A DNA stretch of 64,000 nt from ELB16-189 sp018266435 (GCA_030123525.1 CP126125.1:2790001-2854000); one strand, 5' to 3'. Shown: positions 52,380-61,849, counted from the first letter of the stretch. A program made the numbers and translations. The notes: generated from the letters alone by a model not told the origin.

Positions 52380-52970
52380 ATGTTCACCGGAATCATAGAA
52401 AATGTAGGCGAAATAGTTGCTCTTAAACTCGAAGGAAGCAATAAGCGTATTAAAATAGCAAGCCACATCAGCAATGAACTGAAGGTTGACCAAAGTTTAT
52501 CACACAATGGCGTTTGCCTGACCGTGGTTGAGGTTGGTCAGGGAGTTCATGAAGTTGTAGCCGTGGCCGAAACCTTAAAAAAATCTAACCTCAGTTCTGT
52601 GCAAGTGGGTGAACGGGTGAATTTAGAAAGAAGCATGTTGGCCAACGGCCGCTTTGACGGCCACCTGGTGCAAGGACATGTTGATTTGACTGGACATATA
52701 GAAAAGATTACGAATCAAAACGGTAGCTGGCAATTTGATTTTGTTTTTGATGCAAACTCACAATACATCGTTGTTGAAAAAGGTTCGATTGCCGTAAACG
52801 GAGTAAGCCTGACATGCTTTAATTGTTTACGTGGTAAATTTTCGGTGGCCGTTATTCCTTATACCTTTGAGCATACAAATTTTAATCTGTTAAAGGAGCA
52901 ACAGATGGTGAACCTTGAATTTGATATTGTAGGTAAATACATTCAGCAAATGCTTCATTCTAAAAATTAA
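52380..52970 (+). CDS. ribE: Riboflavin synthase, alpha chain
   Basis: The 196-residue product dismutates two 6,7-dimethyl-8-ribityllumazine molecules to riboflavin. Two tandem lumazine-binding barrels are visible: the first starts MFTGIIENVGEI with SLSHNGVCLTV, the second contains FDGHLVQGHVDLTG and GSIAVNGVSLTCF. Length is typical. Other rib genes are not in the window. Six bases separate it from the next gene, so the two are probably co-transcribed. Confidence 0.95.
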   Translation: MFTGIIENVGEIVALKLEGSNKRIKIASHISNELKVDQSLSHNGVCLTVVEVGQGVHEVVAVAETLKKSNLSSVQVGERVNLERSMLANGRFDGHLVQGHVDLTGHIEKITNQNGSWQFDFVFDANSQYIVVEKGSIAVNGVSLTCFNCLRGKFSVAVIPYTFEHTNFNLLKEQQMVNLEFDIVGKYIQQMLHSKN

Positions 52971-52976
52971 AAATTT

Positions 52977-53465
52977 ATGTTGCAGCAACTTACCCAACTG
53001 GTAGAACAATACGCAGGCAATGCCATTATCAACAATCCGGCTATTGCCAACCAACACAACCAAGCAGCTATTCAGGAAGTAGCGCAGCAGATTTTCAACA
53101 GTCTGCAGAATCAAGCTACCTCTGGCAACCTGGCACAGTTGACCAACTTGTTTCAGGGCAATACGGCCAACATCAATTCTCACCCGATCGTTGCTCAGTT
53201 GATTTCTTCGGTGGCCTCAAGTATGTCTTCTAAATTTAATATGTCATCGCAAGCCTCTCAGCAGATGGCTTCCAATCTTTTACCCACAGTGATGAACCAA
53301 TTGGTGAATAAAACCAATAATCCCAATGATAACTCATTCGATTTAGGCATGATGATGCAAACTTTTACAGGTAACAACAATTTTGATATATCGGGCATGT
53401 TGTCACAGTTGTCTAACTCTCAGGGCGGAATAGGCGGACTGCTTGGCAAGTTGTTTGGAAGATAA
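52977..53465 (+). CDS. Gln/Asn/Ser-rich small protein, DUF937/YidB-like
   Basis: The 162-residue product has no signal peptide. It is rich in Gln, Asn and Ser, and helical at the N-terminus (QLTQLVEQYAGNAIINNPAI). The C-terminal end is glycine-rich and hydrophobic (GGIGGLLGKLFGR), a feature of DUF937/YidB-type proteins. I cannot name its function. It follows riboflavin synthase by six bases and precedes the second E1 gene by 38, so it may share their transcript. The match to DUF937 rests on composition and the C-terminal pattern, hence the low certainty of family. Confidence 0.7.
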   Translation: MLQQLTQLVEQYAGNAIINNPAIANQHNQAAIQEVAQQIFNSLQNQATSGNLAQLTNLFQGNTANINSHPIVAQLISSVASSMSSKFNMSSQASQQMASNLLPTVMNQLVNKTNNPNDNSFDLGMMMQTFTGNNNFDISGMLSQLSNSQGGIGGLLGKLFGR

Positions 53466-53503
53466 AATATACCGTAGGCTACTGACCCTAATTTTAGTGA
53501 TTA

Positions 53504-55582
53504 ATGAGAACAGCGGAGAAAGAAAAAATTATTGACAAAGGCTGGATCAGCACCTGTTTGAAGGCGTACGAACTGATGTGTACGGCTAAGCGCATGGCCG
53601 AATTATATGACGAAGAAAAAGAAATTTGTGCCAAATATGTGCACAGCACCTCGCGTGGACACGAAGCAATACAACTTGCAGCCGGGCTTCAACTCAAGTC
53701 TTTTGATTATGTTTCGCCATATTACCGCGATGAATCCATTCTGCTGGCCATCGGTTTAGAGCCGTATGAATTGATGCTACAGTTAATGGCTAAGCGCGAT
53801 GATCCTTTTTCTGGTGGAAGAAGCTACTATGCACACCCTTCATTGAAACGAAAAGGATTTCCCACCATACCCCATCAAAGTTCGGCCACGGGTATGCAGG
53901 CTATACCTGCCACGGGCATGGCGCACGGAATTGCCTACCTGGAGTCTCAAAAATTATTGACCGAAAAACCGGTAGTACTTTGTTCGCTCGGTGATGGATC
54001 GGTTACGGAAGGAGAAGTGGCAGAAGCGTTTCAAATGGCCGTACTAAAAAAACTCCCGATCGTTTACCTGGTGCAAGATAACCACTGGGGAATTTCGGCT
54101 ACGGGAAGTGAAATGCGGGCCATGGATGCCTACGAGTATGCTGCCGGGTTCAAAGGCCTGAAGCGTCTGCGCACGGATGGTTCTGACTTTACAGAATCAT
54201 TTGACGTGATGAAGGAAGCATTTGAGTTGGTTCGTCAGGAGCGGACCCCGGTATTGGTTCATGCTATATGCCCGTTGCTGGGCCACCACACATCGGGTGT
54301 GCGGAAAGAATGGTATCGGGGAGAAGACCTGAAACAACATAGTGAGGATGATCCGATTCCAAAACTTAAGAAATATTTATTGGAGCAATCCATTTTACCA
54401 AACGAATTGGATCAGATACAAGAGAGCGCTGAAAAGAAAGTATTAAATGATTTTAAAAAAGCTGTTTCATCCTCTGATCCTGATTTAGCACATTTTGATT
54501 CTCATGAGTTTGCAAACACTTTAATCACCGAAGATAGGGGAGAGCGCAGCCCCGCAAAATCAGAAAAGGTGACCATGGTGGATGCCGCCTTGCACGCAGT
54601 AGATGAAATTTTGCAACAACACCCCGAAGCAATTTTTTACGGCCAAGATGTGGGACGGAGATTAGGCGGAGTTTTTCGTGAAGCAGCTACACTTGCCCAA
54701 AAGTATGGCGATGAGCGGGTGTTCAATACTCCGATTCAGGAAGCATACATCATCGGATCAACCGCTGGCATGAGTGCTGTGGGTGTGAAGCCCATAGTTG
54801 AAATTCAGTTTGCTGATTACATTTGGCCAGGACTCAATCAGTTGGTGGAAGAACTTTCAAAAAGTTGTTACCTCACCCAGGGAAAATTTCCGATTCAGGC
54901 ATTGATCCGTGTTCCAATCGGGGCGTATGGCGGTGGTGGCCCGTATCACTCCGGGAGTATTGAATCAACTTTGCTCACCATTCGTGGCATTAAAGTGGTT
55001 TATCCGAGCAGTGCGGCTGATATGAAAGGATTGCTGAAAGCTTCTTTCTACGATCCCAATCCTGTGGTGCTTTTAGAGCATAAAGGACTGTACTGGAGCA
55101 AGGTACCCGGCACACAAGAAGCAAAGTCCATTGAGCCCAGCGAAGATTACATCATACCATTGGGCCGGGCGAATTTGGTGGAACAAGCCGATGAAGAAAA
55201 AATAAAGAAAGGTGAATCGGCCGTGGTTATCACGTACGGTATGGGTGTGTATTGGGCAAAGGAAGCTGTAAAAAAACTTAAAGGCCAAATCGAAATCCTT
55301 GATTTGCGAACACTCAACCCATTGGACTGGAAAAGGATTGGGGAGTCAGTAAGTAAACACGGTCGTGTAATGGTATTGACCGAAGAACCTTTACTAAATT
55401 CATTTGCCGAATCACTGGCCGGCCGGATTTCTAAAGAATATTTTCAGTTTTTGGATGCACCCGTCTGGACTTTTGGGGCAGCCAACCTTCCGGCTGTACC
55501 GCTCAATGTTGATTTGGAAAAAATGATGCTGCCTTCGGCTGAGAAGGTTGCTGCTGAAATAGAAAAACTGCTTCACTATTAA
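53504..55582 (+). CDS. 2-oxoacid dehydrogenase E1, alpha-beta fusion, canonical motif
   Basis: The 692-residue product is a second fused E1 alpha (about 1-330) plus E1 beta (about 360-690) protein. It keeps the standard thiamine motif: Gly163-Asp164-Gly165 in LGDGSVTEG and Asn193 in QDNHWGIS. The alpha region has the typical YRDESILLAIG and LLGHHTSGVRKEW. The beta half shows GQDVGRRLGGVF and RVPIGAYGGGGPYHSGS. It should work as E1 of a branched-chain 2-oxoacid or pyruvate-type dehydrogenase. It is shorter than the copy at 43.7 kb and clearly diverged, so it is not a recent duplicate. No E2 or E3 is in the window. Confidence 0.92.
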   Translation: MRTAEKEKIIDKGWISTCLKAYELMCTAKRMAELYDEEKEICAKYVHSTSRGHEAIQLAAGLQLKSFDYVSPYYRDESILLAIGLEPYELMLQLMAKRDDPFSGGRSYYAHPSLKRKGFPTIPHQSSATGMQAIPATGMAHGIAYLESQKLLTEKPVVLCSLGDGSVTEGEVAEAFQMAVLKKLPIVYLVQDNHWGISATGSEMRAMDAYEYAAGFKGLKRLRTDGSDFTESFDVMKEAFELVRQERTPVLVHAICPLLGHHTSGVRKEWYRGEDLKQHSEDDPIPKLKKYLLEQSILPNELDQIQESAEKKVLNDFKKAVSSSDPDLAHFDSHEFANTLITEDRGERSPAKSEKVTMVDAALHAVDEILQQHPEAIFYGQDVGRRLGGVFREAATLAQKYGDERVFNTPIQEAYIIGSTAGMSAVGVKPIVEIQFADYIWPGLNQLVEELSKSCYLTQGKFPIQALIRVPIGAYGGGGPYHSGSIESTLLTIRGIKVVYPSSAADMKGLLKASFYDPNPVVLLEHKGLYWSKVPGTQEAKSIEPSEDYIIPLGRANLVEQADEEKIKKGESAVVITYGMGVYWAKEAVKKLKGQIEILDLRTLNPLDWKRIGESVSKHGRVMVLTEEPLLNSFAESLAGRISKEYFQFLDAPVWTFGAANLPAVPLNVDLEKMMLPSAEKVAAEIEKLLHY

Positions 55583-55608
55583 TAGCCCGTCAGATTCCCA
55601 ATACCTGA

Positions 55609-58047
55609 TCAGAAAGGATATCCAATTCCAATGTTGTAGATCACAGGTTCGTGGTAGGCATAGGGTGCATGGAAACTGGCCAAGGGCAAAACAAAACGGC
55701 TGCCCGGGGGGCGAGCCGGGTCCCATGCTTTGATGCCCACATCAAAACGCAAAATCAAGAATGTAAAATCAAACCGAAGCCCGAAGCCGGTACCTACGGC
55801 AAATTGTTGATAGAATCTATCCCACGAAAAATTAGCCCGGTTATCGTTGGATAGTTGCAACCCCCATACGTTTCCCACATCAACAAATAGTGCGTAGTTT
55901 AAAAACCCCACTAATTTTTGGCGCCATTCGGCACTACCTTCCAACAACACCTGCCCGGGTTTTTCTAAACTGTAGTTAAAGTACCCGTTGCCGCTGGGAT
56001 TTGTGTTAAGCATAGGAGGAGCTGAACCGAGCCCTAGTCTTCGTGGCCGCCAGGCCCGAAGGCTATTGCTTCCTCCGGCAAAAAAATTCTTTTCATAGGG
56101 TAGCACTTTATTGGGACTGTACGCAAAACCAAAACCAGAATTAAATCGATAGGCAAATGCCGTGGTTTTACTGATGGGAATATTTTTTCGGTAATCAAAA
56201 CTTACGCGAATATACTTGTAAGGTTCCAGTCCCTGATCTTGAATAAATTTTGGTGAGTAGAGGTTAAGGAGTGTGCCACCGCTCTCGAGTGTAGTACGGA
56301 TGAATGTAGAATTTTTTTGAGCCAGGCCGTAGTTTTCATTCCACGTTAAAGTAAAAATCATGCTGCTTACATAAGAAGGTTTGAATGCGTTGATCAAGTT
56401 ATTGCCTCTAGCTTGCAGGGCTTGTAGTGTATCTTGAAAAGGGGTGGTTATTGTAGAATTGATGACGTTGAGTGTGGCCGGACTGAAGGAAAACACCCAC
56501 CTTTTTTTTAGGTCCCAGGAATAAGTGGCCGCTATTGTAGTGATTGACCGTTGGTACTCAGGGCGGTCAGTGTACGTGTAACCGGCCAGGATTTTTGTGC
56601 GGGGATTGTTGCGCGCATAACGAAACTGTGCCGCATTTTGAAATGGAAATAAAAACTGAGGGAAGGTAACGGATACATTGCCTGTGGCTTCAGTACTTCG
56701 GTAAAAACCGCTGGCACTCGTTACAGCCGCAACACCTTCAAAACCAAACCGTCCGTTGATTTCCAGAATCTCTAAACCGCCAAATAAATTTCTGCGCTTA
56801 AAATTAGTGCTGATATAAGGGCCCGGAAAACCTTGTGATACCGTCATTCCCGCTTCGTTGGTCCAGGTGTAGCGGTCACTTGGGCTGGTAAACAGGTTGG
56901 CCACAAACCTTCCGCCAACGGTATCATAATTAACATTTACAAACTTGAAATTATCAAGGTTGGCCAACTGGCGTTGGGTGTTCATGGTTTCGGTGCGGCT
57001 GTACAAACTGTCTTTGGAAATAAAAACCCGTTGTGCCAGCAGGCGCTGATTAAACTCTACATCGTAGCGGTTGAATGTGATATGACGATAAAACGAAGTT
57101 TGGCGGTGAAGATTTTCTTTGCTTTTTACCCCTACATCGGGAGTGAAAATAATTGAATCCAGTTTAAATTGCTTGTGGTACCCGCGTTTGGCCGGATTCA
57201 ATATTTCCATCTGTAATTTTATTTTTCCTTTTACGGATGTAGTATCAACGATAAAATCAATAAACTGCTTACTGAAGTCGTAAAAACCATTGTCTTTCAG
57301 TACCTGATCTATCCGGTCGCGCTCTTTGCTTAGTTTGTCTTGATTATATAACTCACCTTTTTTTACAAAGCTCAATAACTGATTGTTGAGTATAATTTTT
57401 AAAACTTTTGTATCAGGAATGTTGAAGAAAATTGTATCGTATGTATGTGGTCTGCCGGTAATTATTTTGTACTCTACACTTACCCTTCTTTTTTTCAGCA
57501 AATGAAAAGTAGGGTTAACAACGGCCTGAAAATATCCTCTGTTGAATAGGGCATTTTTTATTTTCTCTTTTGTCTTACGCATGGCAGAGGTATCGAACAC
57601 GGTGAGGGGTTCGCCCCATTGCATGAAAAAATTTCCATTGTCTATTTTTTTATTGAGAGCATCTACTTTGTTTTGCTTGCGGTACTGATAGATTGCAATG
57701 CGTTTTTGATTTTGTGAAGCCGCAATTTTTGCATCATACTTTTTTTCTATCCGGGTCCTTCTTTTGAAAAACTTCTCTTGGCTGAATTTTTTCTTACCCA
57801 TGTAATACATGGTTACCGGCACACTGATGGCGGTGGGCTTAATGCGCGTGTTAACCTTTTGCACAAATAATGTTTTCAGGTCTTCGCCCGGTATGCCTTT
57901 CGGTAGTTTTACCGTTTGGTGATACAGAATCTTTTGGTTTTCTTCGAGGTGTTTTGTTCCGATGCACCCACTGAGCAATGCTGCAGCCAGCCAAAAGCCC
58001 AGACTGCAGCTCAAAAATTTTAAGTGAGACCGAAAAATGTTATCCAA
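55609..58047 (-). CDS. tamL: TamL-type outer-membrane lipoprotein (BamA/TamA family)
   Basis: The product has about 812 residues. An N-terminal lipoprotein signal ends in ALLSGC; POTRA-like domains lie at about 40-400, for example INTRIKPTAISVPV and FKRRTRIEKKYDAK; the last 400 residues form a 16-strand BamA/TamA-type barrel with FFAGGSNSLRAWRPRRLG (the conserved lid-lock region) and a terminal YNIGIGYPF strand. In Bacteroidota such a lipidated Omp85 protein is TamL, which partners TamB in envelope assembly. No ATG fits: the first in-frame one, at 58221, would overlap the opposite-strand methyltransferase by 185 bases and give no signal. TTG at 58047 gives a positive n-region and is chosen; TTG at 58014 is an alternative. 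Confidence 0.85.
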   Translation of the reverse strand: MDNIFRSHLKFLSCSLGFWLAAALLSGCIGTKHLEENQKILYHQTVKLPKGIPGEDLKTLFVQKVNTRIKPTAISVPVTMYYMGKKKFSQEKFFKRRTRIEKKYDAKIAASQNQKRIAIYQYRKQNKVDALNKKIDNGNFFMQWGEPLTVFDTSAMRKTKEKIKNALFNRGYFQAVVNPTFHLLKKRRVSVEYKIITGRPHTYDTIFFNIPDTKVLKIILNNQLLSFVKKGELYNQDKLSKERDRIDQVLKDNGFYDFSKQFIDFIVDTTSVKGKIKLQMEILNPAKRGYHKQFKLDSIIFTPDVGVKSKENLHRQTSFYRHITFNRYDVEFNQRLLAQRVFISKDSLYSRTETMNTQRQLANLDNFKFVNVNYDTVGGRFVANLFTSPSDRYTWTNEAGMTVSQGFPGPYISTNFKRRNLFGGLEILEINGRFGFEGVAAVTSASGFYRSTEATGNVSVTFPQFLFPFQNAAQFRYARNNPRTKILAGYTYTDRPEYQRSITTIAATYSWDLKKRWVFSFSPATLNVINSTITTPFQDTLQALQARGNNLINAFKPSYVSSMIFTLTWNENYGLAQKNSTFIRTTLESGGTLLNLYSPKFIQDQGLEPYKYIRVSFDYRKNIPISKTTAFAYRFNSGFGFAYSPNKVLPYEKNFFAGGSNSLRAWRPRRLGLGSAPPMLNTNPSGNGYFNYSLEKPGQVLLEGSAEWRQKLVGFLNYALFVDVGNVWGLQLSNDNRANFSWDRFYQQFAVGTGFGLRFDFTFLILRFDVGIKAWDPARPPGSRFVLPLASFHAPYAYHEPVIYNIGIGYPF

Positions 58048-58777
58048 AGCTAAAATCAAGTTTGCCAAATCTCTGCAAGTAAAGAAATACCGAAAAGAGG
58101 CGCAAAGTTTTGTGGTAGAAGGAGAAAAAAGTATTGTTGAATTATTAACCTCTGATTTTGAGGTAGTGTGGCTGGCTGGCTCGACTGAGTTTTTGGATCG
58201 CCACGAACATCTCGTTTCCAAAAAAACAGAATTAATTGAAACAAACGAAAAAGAACTGGCTCAACTGGGTTCATTTCAGACCAACGGTACCGCCATTGCC
58301 GTGGTAAAAATGAAGCCTAACCTTGCACCTGTACGCTCTGATGAATTTTGTCTGGCACTCGATGACTTAAAAGATCCGGGAAATGTGGGGACGATTATCC
58401 GCACAGCCGATTGGTATGGAATAAAAAGTATTATTGCTTCAGAAGAAACAGCCGATTTTTATAATTCCAAAACGATTAGCGCTACCATGGGGTCGTTTTG
58501 CCGGGTACAGGTTTATTATACAGACCTTTCCAGTTACTTAAAACAAAAAAGGCAGCCCGTCTATGGTGCGTTTATGGAAGGGGAAGATGTACACCAGGCT
58601 CATTTTGAAACAAACGGCATACTTGTGATTGGTAGTGAATCACATGGCATCTCGGAAAAACTTTCCCCTTTCATTGACCATCGCATCACCATTTCCAGAA
58701 TTGGTCGTGCAGAATCGCTCAATGCAGCCATGGCAACCGGAATAATTTTAGATAACGTATTTCGCTCAAAAAAATGA
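58037..58777 (+). CDS. TrmH/SpoU family RNA 2'-O-ribose methyltransferase
   Basis: The 246-residue product is a SPOUT methyltransferase. An N-terminal substrate-binding part contains KEAQSFVVEGEKSIVELL. The trefoil-knot SAM site has motif 1 DDLKDPGNVGTIIRTADW (about 107-125), motif 2 LVIGSESHGIS and motif 3 RIGRAESLNAAMATGIIL near the C-terminus. It modifies a ribose in rRNA or tRNA; the position cannot be read. Its start overlaps that of the divergent TamL gene by about ten bases, and its end overlaps the convergent yhhQ gene by twelve. The gene pair with TamL is recurrent in this phylum as far as I know. Confidence 0.93.
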   Translation: MLSKAKIKFAKSLQVKKYRKEAQSFVVEGEKSIVELLTSDFEVVWLAGSTEFLDRHEHLVSKKTELIETNEKELAQLGSFQTNGTAIAVVKMKPNLAPVRSDEFCLALDDLKDPGNVGTIIRTADWYGIKSIIASEETADFYNSKTISATMGSFCRVQVYYTDLSSYLKQKRQPVYGAFMEGEDVHQAHFETNGILVIGSESHGISEKLSPFIDHRITISRIGRAESLNAAMATGIILDNVFRSKK

Positions 58778-59539
58778 GCCGCTTTGTTGAGATGATTCTT
58801 CTGAAAGCTTTTCTGCTTCGGCTTTGCCCAGGTATCCGTCAATAATATAATGGCCTCCATAAATGAGTGGAGTGAGTACAATAGCCACCACAAATTTATA
58901 GAGGTAGTTAGTGATACCGATGGCTGTAATTTGCGAAACGCTGAATGTGCCATAAAAGGCGAGGTACAATACCACAAAGCTATCGATGAACTGAGAAACA
59001 AGCGTGGAGCCGGTGGCCCGTAGCCAGAGCATTTTACTACCGGTTATTTTTTTTAGCTTTTGAAAAACATATACATCCACCAACTGCCCAAGTAAAAATG
59101 CCGCCAAGGAGGCCACAATGATTCGCTGACCTTGTCCTAAAATTTTATTGAAGGCAAAATTCATATCAAAAAAATTACCCGCTGAGTCTTTGTTGTTGGC
59201 ATCGAGCCACCATTGCGCGGCAGGTAGACTCATGGCCATATAGATCACCAAAAATGAATAGGCAATGAAAAATGCAGCCAGGTAACTGATACGCTTTACG
59301 CCAGGCTTACCAAAATATTCATTGATTAAATCAGAGGTGATGAAAACCACTGGCCATATTACAGCACCAGCGGTCAGGTTGAAGTCCATGACGAACCCCA
59401 TGATGTTAATATTGGCCGGATCAAGACCAATGGTTTTTTCTCCGGAAAATATTTTAATCCCGATTAACTCGGCTATGATAGCATTGGTCAGGAAAATCCC
59501 GGCCAGGATTACAAATAATTTATTTTTCTTTTGTTCCAT
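58766..59539 (-). CDS. yhhQ: Queuosine precursor transporter
   Basis: The 257-residue product has about six membrane helices and the family's conserved regions: LTNAIIAELIGIKIF near residues 17-31, GAVIWPVVFITSDLINEYFG and KKITGSKMLWLRATGSTLVSQFIDS (only parts shown). YhhQ takes up queuosine precursors such as preQ0 and preQ1. The ATG overlaps the rnz stop by one base (TGATG), suggesting translational coupling. It is the last gene of the purC-STAS-rnz-yhhQ group. A bacterium with this transporter may salvage the precursor instead of making it. Confidence 0.93.
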   Translation of the reverse strand: MEQKKNKLFVILAGIFLTNAIIAELIGIKIFSGEKTIGLDPANINIMGFVMDFNLTAGAVIWPVVFITSDLINEYFGKPGVKRISYLAAFFIAYSFLVIYMAMSLPAAQWWLDANNKDSAGNFFDMNFAFNKILGQGQRIIVASLAAFLLGQLVDVYVFQKLKKITGSKMLWLRATGSTLVSQFIDSFVVLYLAFYGTFSVSQITAIGITNYLYKFVVAIVLTPLIYGGHYIIDGYLGKAEAEKLSEESSQQSGSFF

Positions 59540-60453
59540 CAGGAGTTCATGATAAAAGTAGTACCCTCGGTGGCTAATTCGGTTTTGGCAAAAATAGCCT
59601 GGGCTTCATTGAGCAGTAAAGTGAGGTCTTTGTATCGTGCTGAAAAATGGCCGATCACTAATTTTTTAACCTGGGCTAATTGCGCGATTTGTGCGGCCTG
59701 ATGTGCCGTACTGTGTTTGGTTTCTTGTGCTTTGGTTAGATCGGTGTGCAAAAAGGTGGCTTCATGATACAGCAAATCCGCATGAGCCAGTTGGTCGATC
59801 ATCGATTCGTTGTAAGCAGTGTCAGAACAATAAGCATACGTAAGCGAAGGCTTGGGCGGAAGCGTGTAGTCTTCGCATTTGTAGAGCAGGTTTCCTGAGT
59901 TGTCATAAACATCTTCTCCTTTTTTTAACAAGGCGATGTGCTGGATTTTGAGCCCATCAATTTTTGTTTTATCGATTCGCCTGGGTTTTGTTTTTTCTCT
60001 GAACAAAAAACCGGCACATTCTAACTTATGCTTCAGTGGAATAGTTTCAACCGTGATGGCCTCATCGCTCAGCAGTAATTCAATTTCTTTAGGATTGAAC
60101 AGATGAAAAACGATTTTATAATTCAGTACCGATTTAGAGCACTTCAGGTGCAGCGTGATGATTTCATCCAATCCGGGCGGGCCATACAAATGCAAGTCTT
60201 CGGCACGTTTGTGCAAGTGCATGGAAAAAAGCAGCGGCATCAGTCCCAGGTAATGGTCGCCATGCAGGTGGCTGATGAAAATATGATCAATTTTTTGCAC
60301 CGACAGTTGATATTTGGCCAACTGCATTTGAGCCCCTTCGCCACAGTCAATCAGGCAATGCCGGTTTTGTATCACCATATGCTGAGCAGTAGGAAACCGA
60401 CCAATGGCGGGAAGGGCACCGCTTGAACCAAGAATAGTAAGACTAAACGACAA
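59539..60453 (-). CDS. rnz: Ribonuclease Z
   Basis: The 304-residue product is a metallo-beta-lactamase-fold endonuclease that trims tRNA 3' ends. Zinc ligands are His62, His64, Asp66 and His67 in SHLHGDH. The later His in HEATFLHTDL and the AKETKHSTAHQAAQIA and GHFSARY blocks are typical of RNase Z. The exosite-like insertion is the short bacterial type. It follows the STAS gene by 26 bases and overlaps yhhQ by one base. Confidence 0.95.
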   Translation of the reverse strand: MSFSLTILGSSGALPAIGRFPTAQHMVIQNRHCLIDCGEGAQMQLAKYQLSVQKIDHIFISHLHGDHYLGLMPLLFSMHLHKRAEDLHLYGPPGLDEIITLHLKCSKSVLNYKIVFHLFNPKEIELLLSDEAITVETIPLKHKLECAGFLFREKTKPRRIDKTKIDGLKIQHIALLKKGEDVYDNSGNLLYKCEDYTLPPKPSLTYAYCSDTAYNESMIDQLAHADLLYHEATFLHTDLTKAQETKHSTAHQAAQIAQLAQVKKLVIGHFSARYKDLTLLLNEAQAIFAKTELATEGTTFIMNS

Positions 60454-60479
60454 AAATTTTAGAGTCTATTGAAAGAAGG

Positions 60480-60851
60480 TTATTCCTTCTTCATGTCTTT
60501 TTCAATTTCATGCATAAATACAGCATCCACACTTTCTTCAACAGTTGGCAGAATTGTCAGCACGCTGTCAAGTTGTGAAATTTTAATCAGCTTCATGGTA
60601 TGATCTGAGAGGCTGGCCAGCACAAGAATACCTTCTTCTTCCTGTAAAATACGGTTGCCCACCAGCAAGGCACTCAAACCTGATGAATCGGTGTACTTCA
60701 CTTCGCTAAGATCAAGAATAATATTCCGCACCCCTTCGGCATGCAGGGTAACCATTTCTGACTTTAACTGCGGGGCAACATGAGAATCGAGTTTTTCTTC
60801 GTGCAAGCGAATGAGTGTGTATTTTTCCTGTTTGTCGATGGTGTATTTCAT
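60480..60851 (-). CDS. STAS-domain anti-sigma factor antagonist
   Basis: The 123-residue product is a single STAS domain. The phosphorylatable serine is Ser57 in YTDSSGLSALL, and the protein has the DLSEV strand-loop. Homologues such as SpoIIAA bind and inhibit anti-sigma kinases when unphosphorylated. No kinase or phosphatase gene is nearby. The ATG at 60851 is preferred; the earlier in-frame codon at 60857 is TTG. It sits between purC and rnz, 56 bases after purC, and may share their transcript. The partner switch, if any, is encoded elsewhere. Confidence 0.9.
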   Translation of the reverse strand: MKYTIDKQEKYTLIRLHEEKLDSHVAPQLKSEMVTLHAEGVRNIILDLSEVKYTDSSGLSALLVGNRILQEEEGILVLASLSDHTMKLIKISQLDSVLTILPTVEESVDAVFMHEIEKDMKKE

Positions 60852-60913
60852 GGGCAAGTATTACGATTTTTCGAAGTGCGATTAGTCTTAATAGGTTTAC
60901 GTTATTTTGCGTG

Positions 60914-61849
60914 CTAAGTTAGTGATTTAACGATACTTTGCTCAATTCGTTTCTCTAAGGTTAAATAATCTACTGGGGGCAATTTTTCTCCGGTCATCTG
61001 CTCATATAACTCCTGGTACCGCTGAGAGATACCGGCCACAATTTCATCCGTCATCTCAGGTACCCGCTGGCCGTCTTTGCCCTGAAATCCGTTTTCAATT
61101 AACCACTGGCGCACAAATTCTTTCGACAACTGCTTTTGAGGGTTGCCCTCAGATTGCCGTTGTTCATATCCTTCGCGATAAAAATACCGTGACGAGTCAG
61201 GGGTGTGAACTTCATCAATTAAATAAATTTTTCCCTGATGTTTTCCGAATTCGTACTTGGTGTCAACTAAAATCAATCCACGGTTAGCGGCTAGTTCTGT
61301 TCCTTTTTGGTAAAGTTTGAGGGTGTAGTTTTCCAGTACCTCGTAGTCAGAGTGTGATACAATTTTTTGCGAAATGATTTCTTCTTTAGAAATATCCTGA
61401 TCGTGGCCCTCACTGGCTTTGGTGGTGGGTGTGATAATCGGGTGGGGTAAAGGGTCATTTTCTTTCAACCCTTCAGGGAGGGCAACCCCACAAAGTTTTC
61501 GTTTTCCTGATTTGTATTCGCGTGCGGCATGGCCTGCCAAATATCCACGTACGACCATCTCTACGCGAAAAGGCTCGCATCTGAATCCTACGGTTACATT
61601 CGGGTCAGGTGTAGCAAGCACCCAATTGGGCACAATATTTTTTGTGGCGTTGAGATTGATGGAGGCGATTTGATTGAGCACCCGCCCCTTATCAGGAATA
61701 GCACGAGGAAGCACTACGTCAAATGCAGAGATGCGGTCGGTGGCTACCATCGCCATCTTTTCTCCGAAGTAATACACATCACGAACTTTGCCGCGATAAA
61801 AACCGGTCTGTCCCTTGAATTGAAAATGCGTTTCCTTGATTCCTTGCAT
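60914..61849 (-). CDS. purC: Phosphoribosylaminoimidazole-succinocarboxamide synthase
   Basis: The 311-residue product condenses CAIR and aspartate with ATP to SAICAR in purine synthesis. The N-terminal GKVRDVYYFGEKMAMVATDRIS is characteristic, followed by SAFDVVLPRAIPDKG and VVRGYLAGHAAREY. The nucleotide/metal region LILVDTKYEFGKH and the late IDEVHTPDSSRYF complete the set. The extra C-terminal 50 residues are usual for this larger bacterial/yeast-like type. It heads the minus-strand group purC-STAS-rnz-yhhQ. Confidence 0.96.
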   Translation of the reverse strand: MQGIKETHFQFKGQTGFYRGKVRDVYYFGEKMAMVATDRISAFDVVLPRAIPDKGRVLNQIASINLNATKNIVPNWVLATPDPNVTVGFRCEPFRVEMVVRGYLAGHAAREYKSGKRKLCGVALPEGLKENDPLPHPIITPTTKASEGHDQDISKEEIISQKIVSHSDYEVLENYTLKLYQKGTELAANRGLILVDTKYEFGKHQGKIYLIDEVHTPDSSRYFYREGYEQRQSEGNPQKQLSKEFVRQWLIENGFQGKDGQRVPEMTDEIVAGISQRYQELYEQMTGEKLPPVDYLTLEKRIEQSIVKSLT

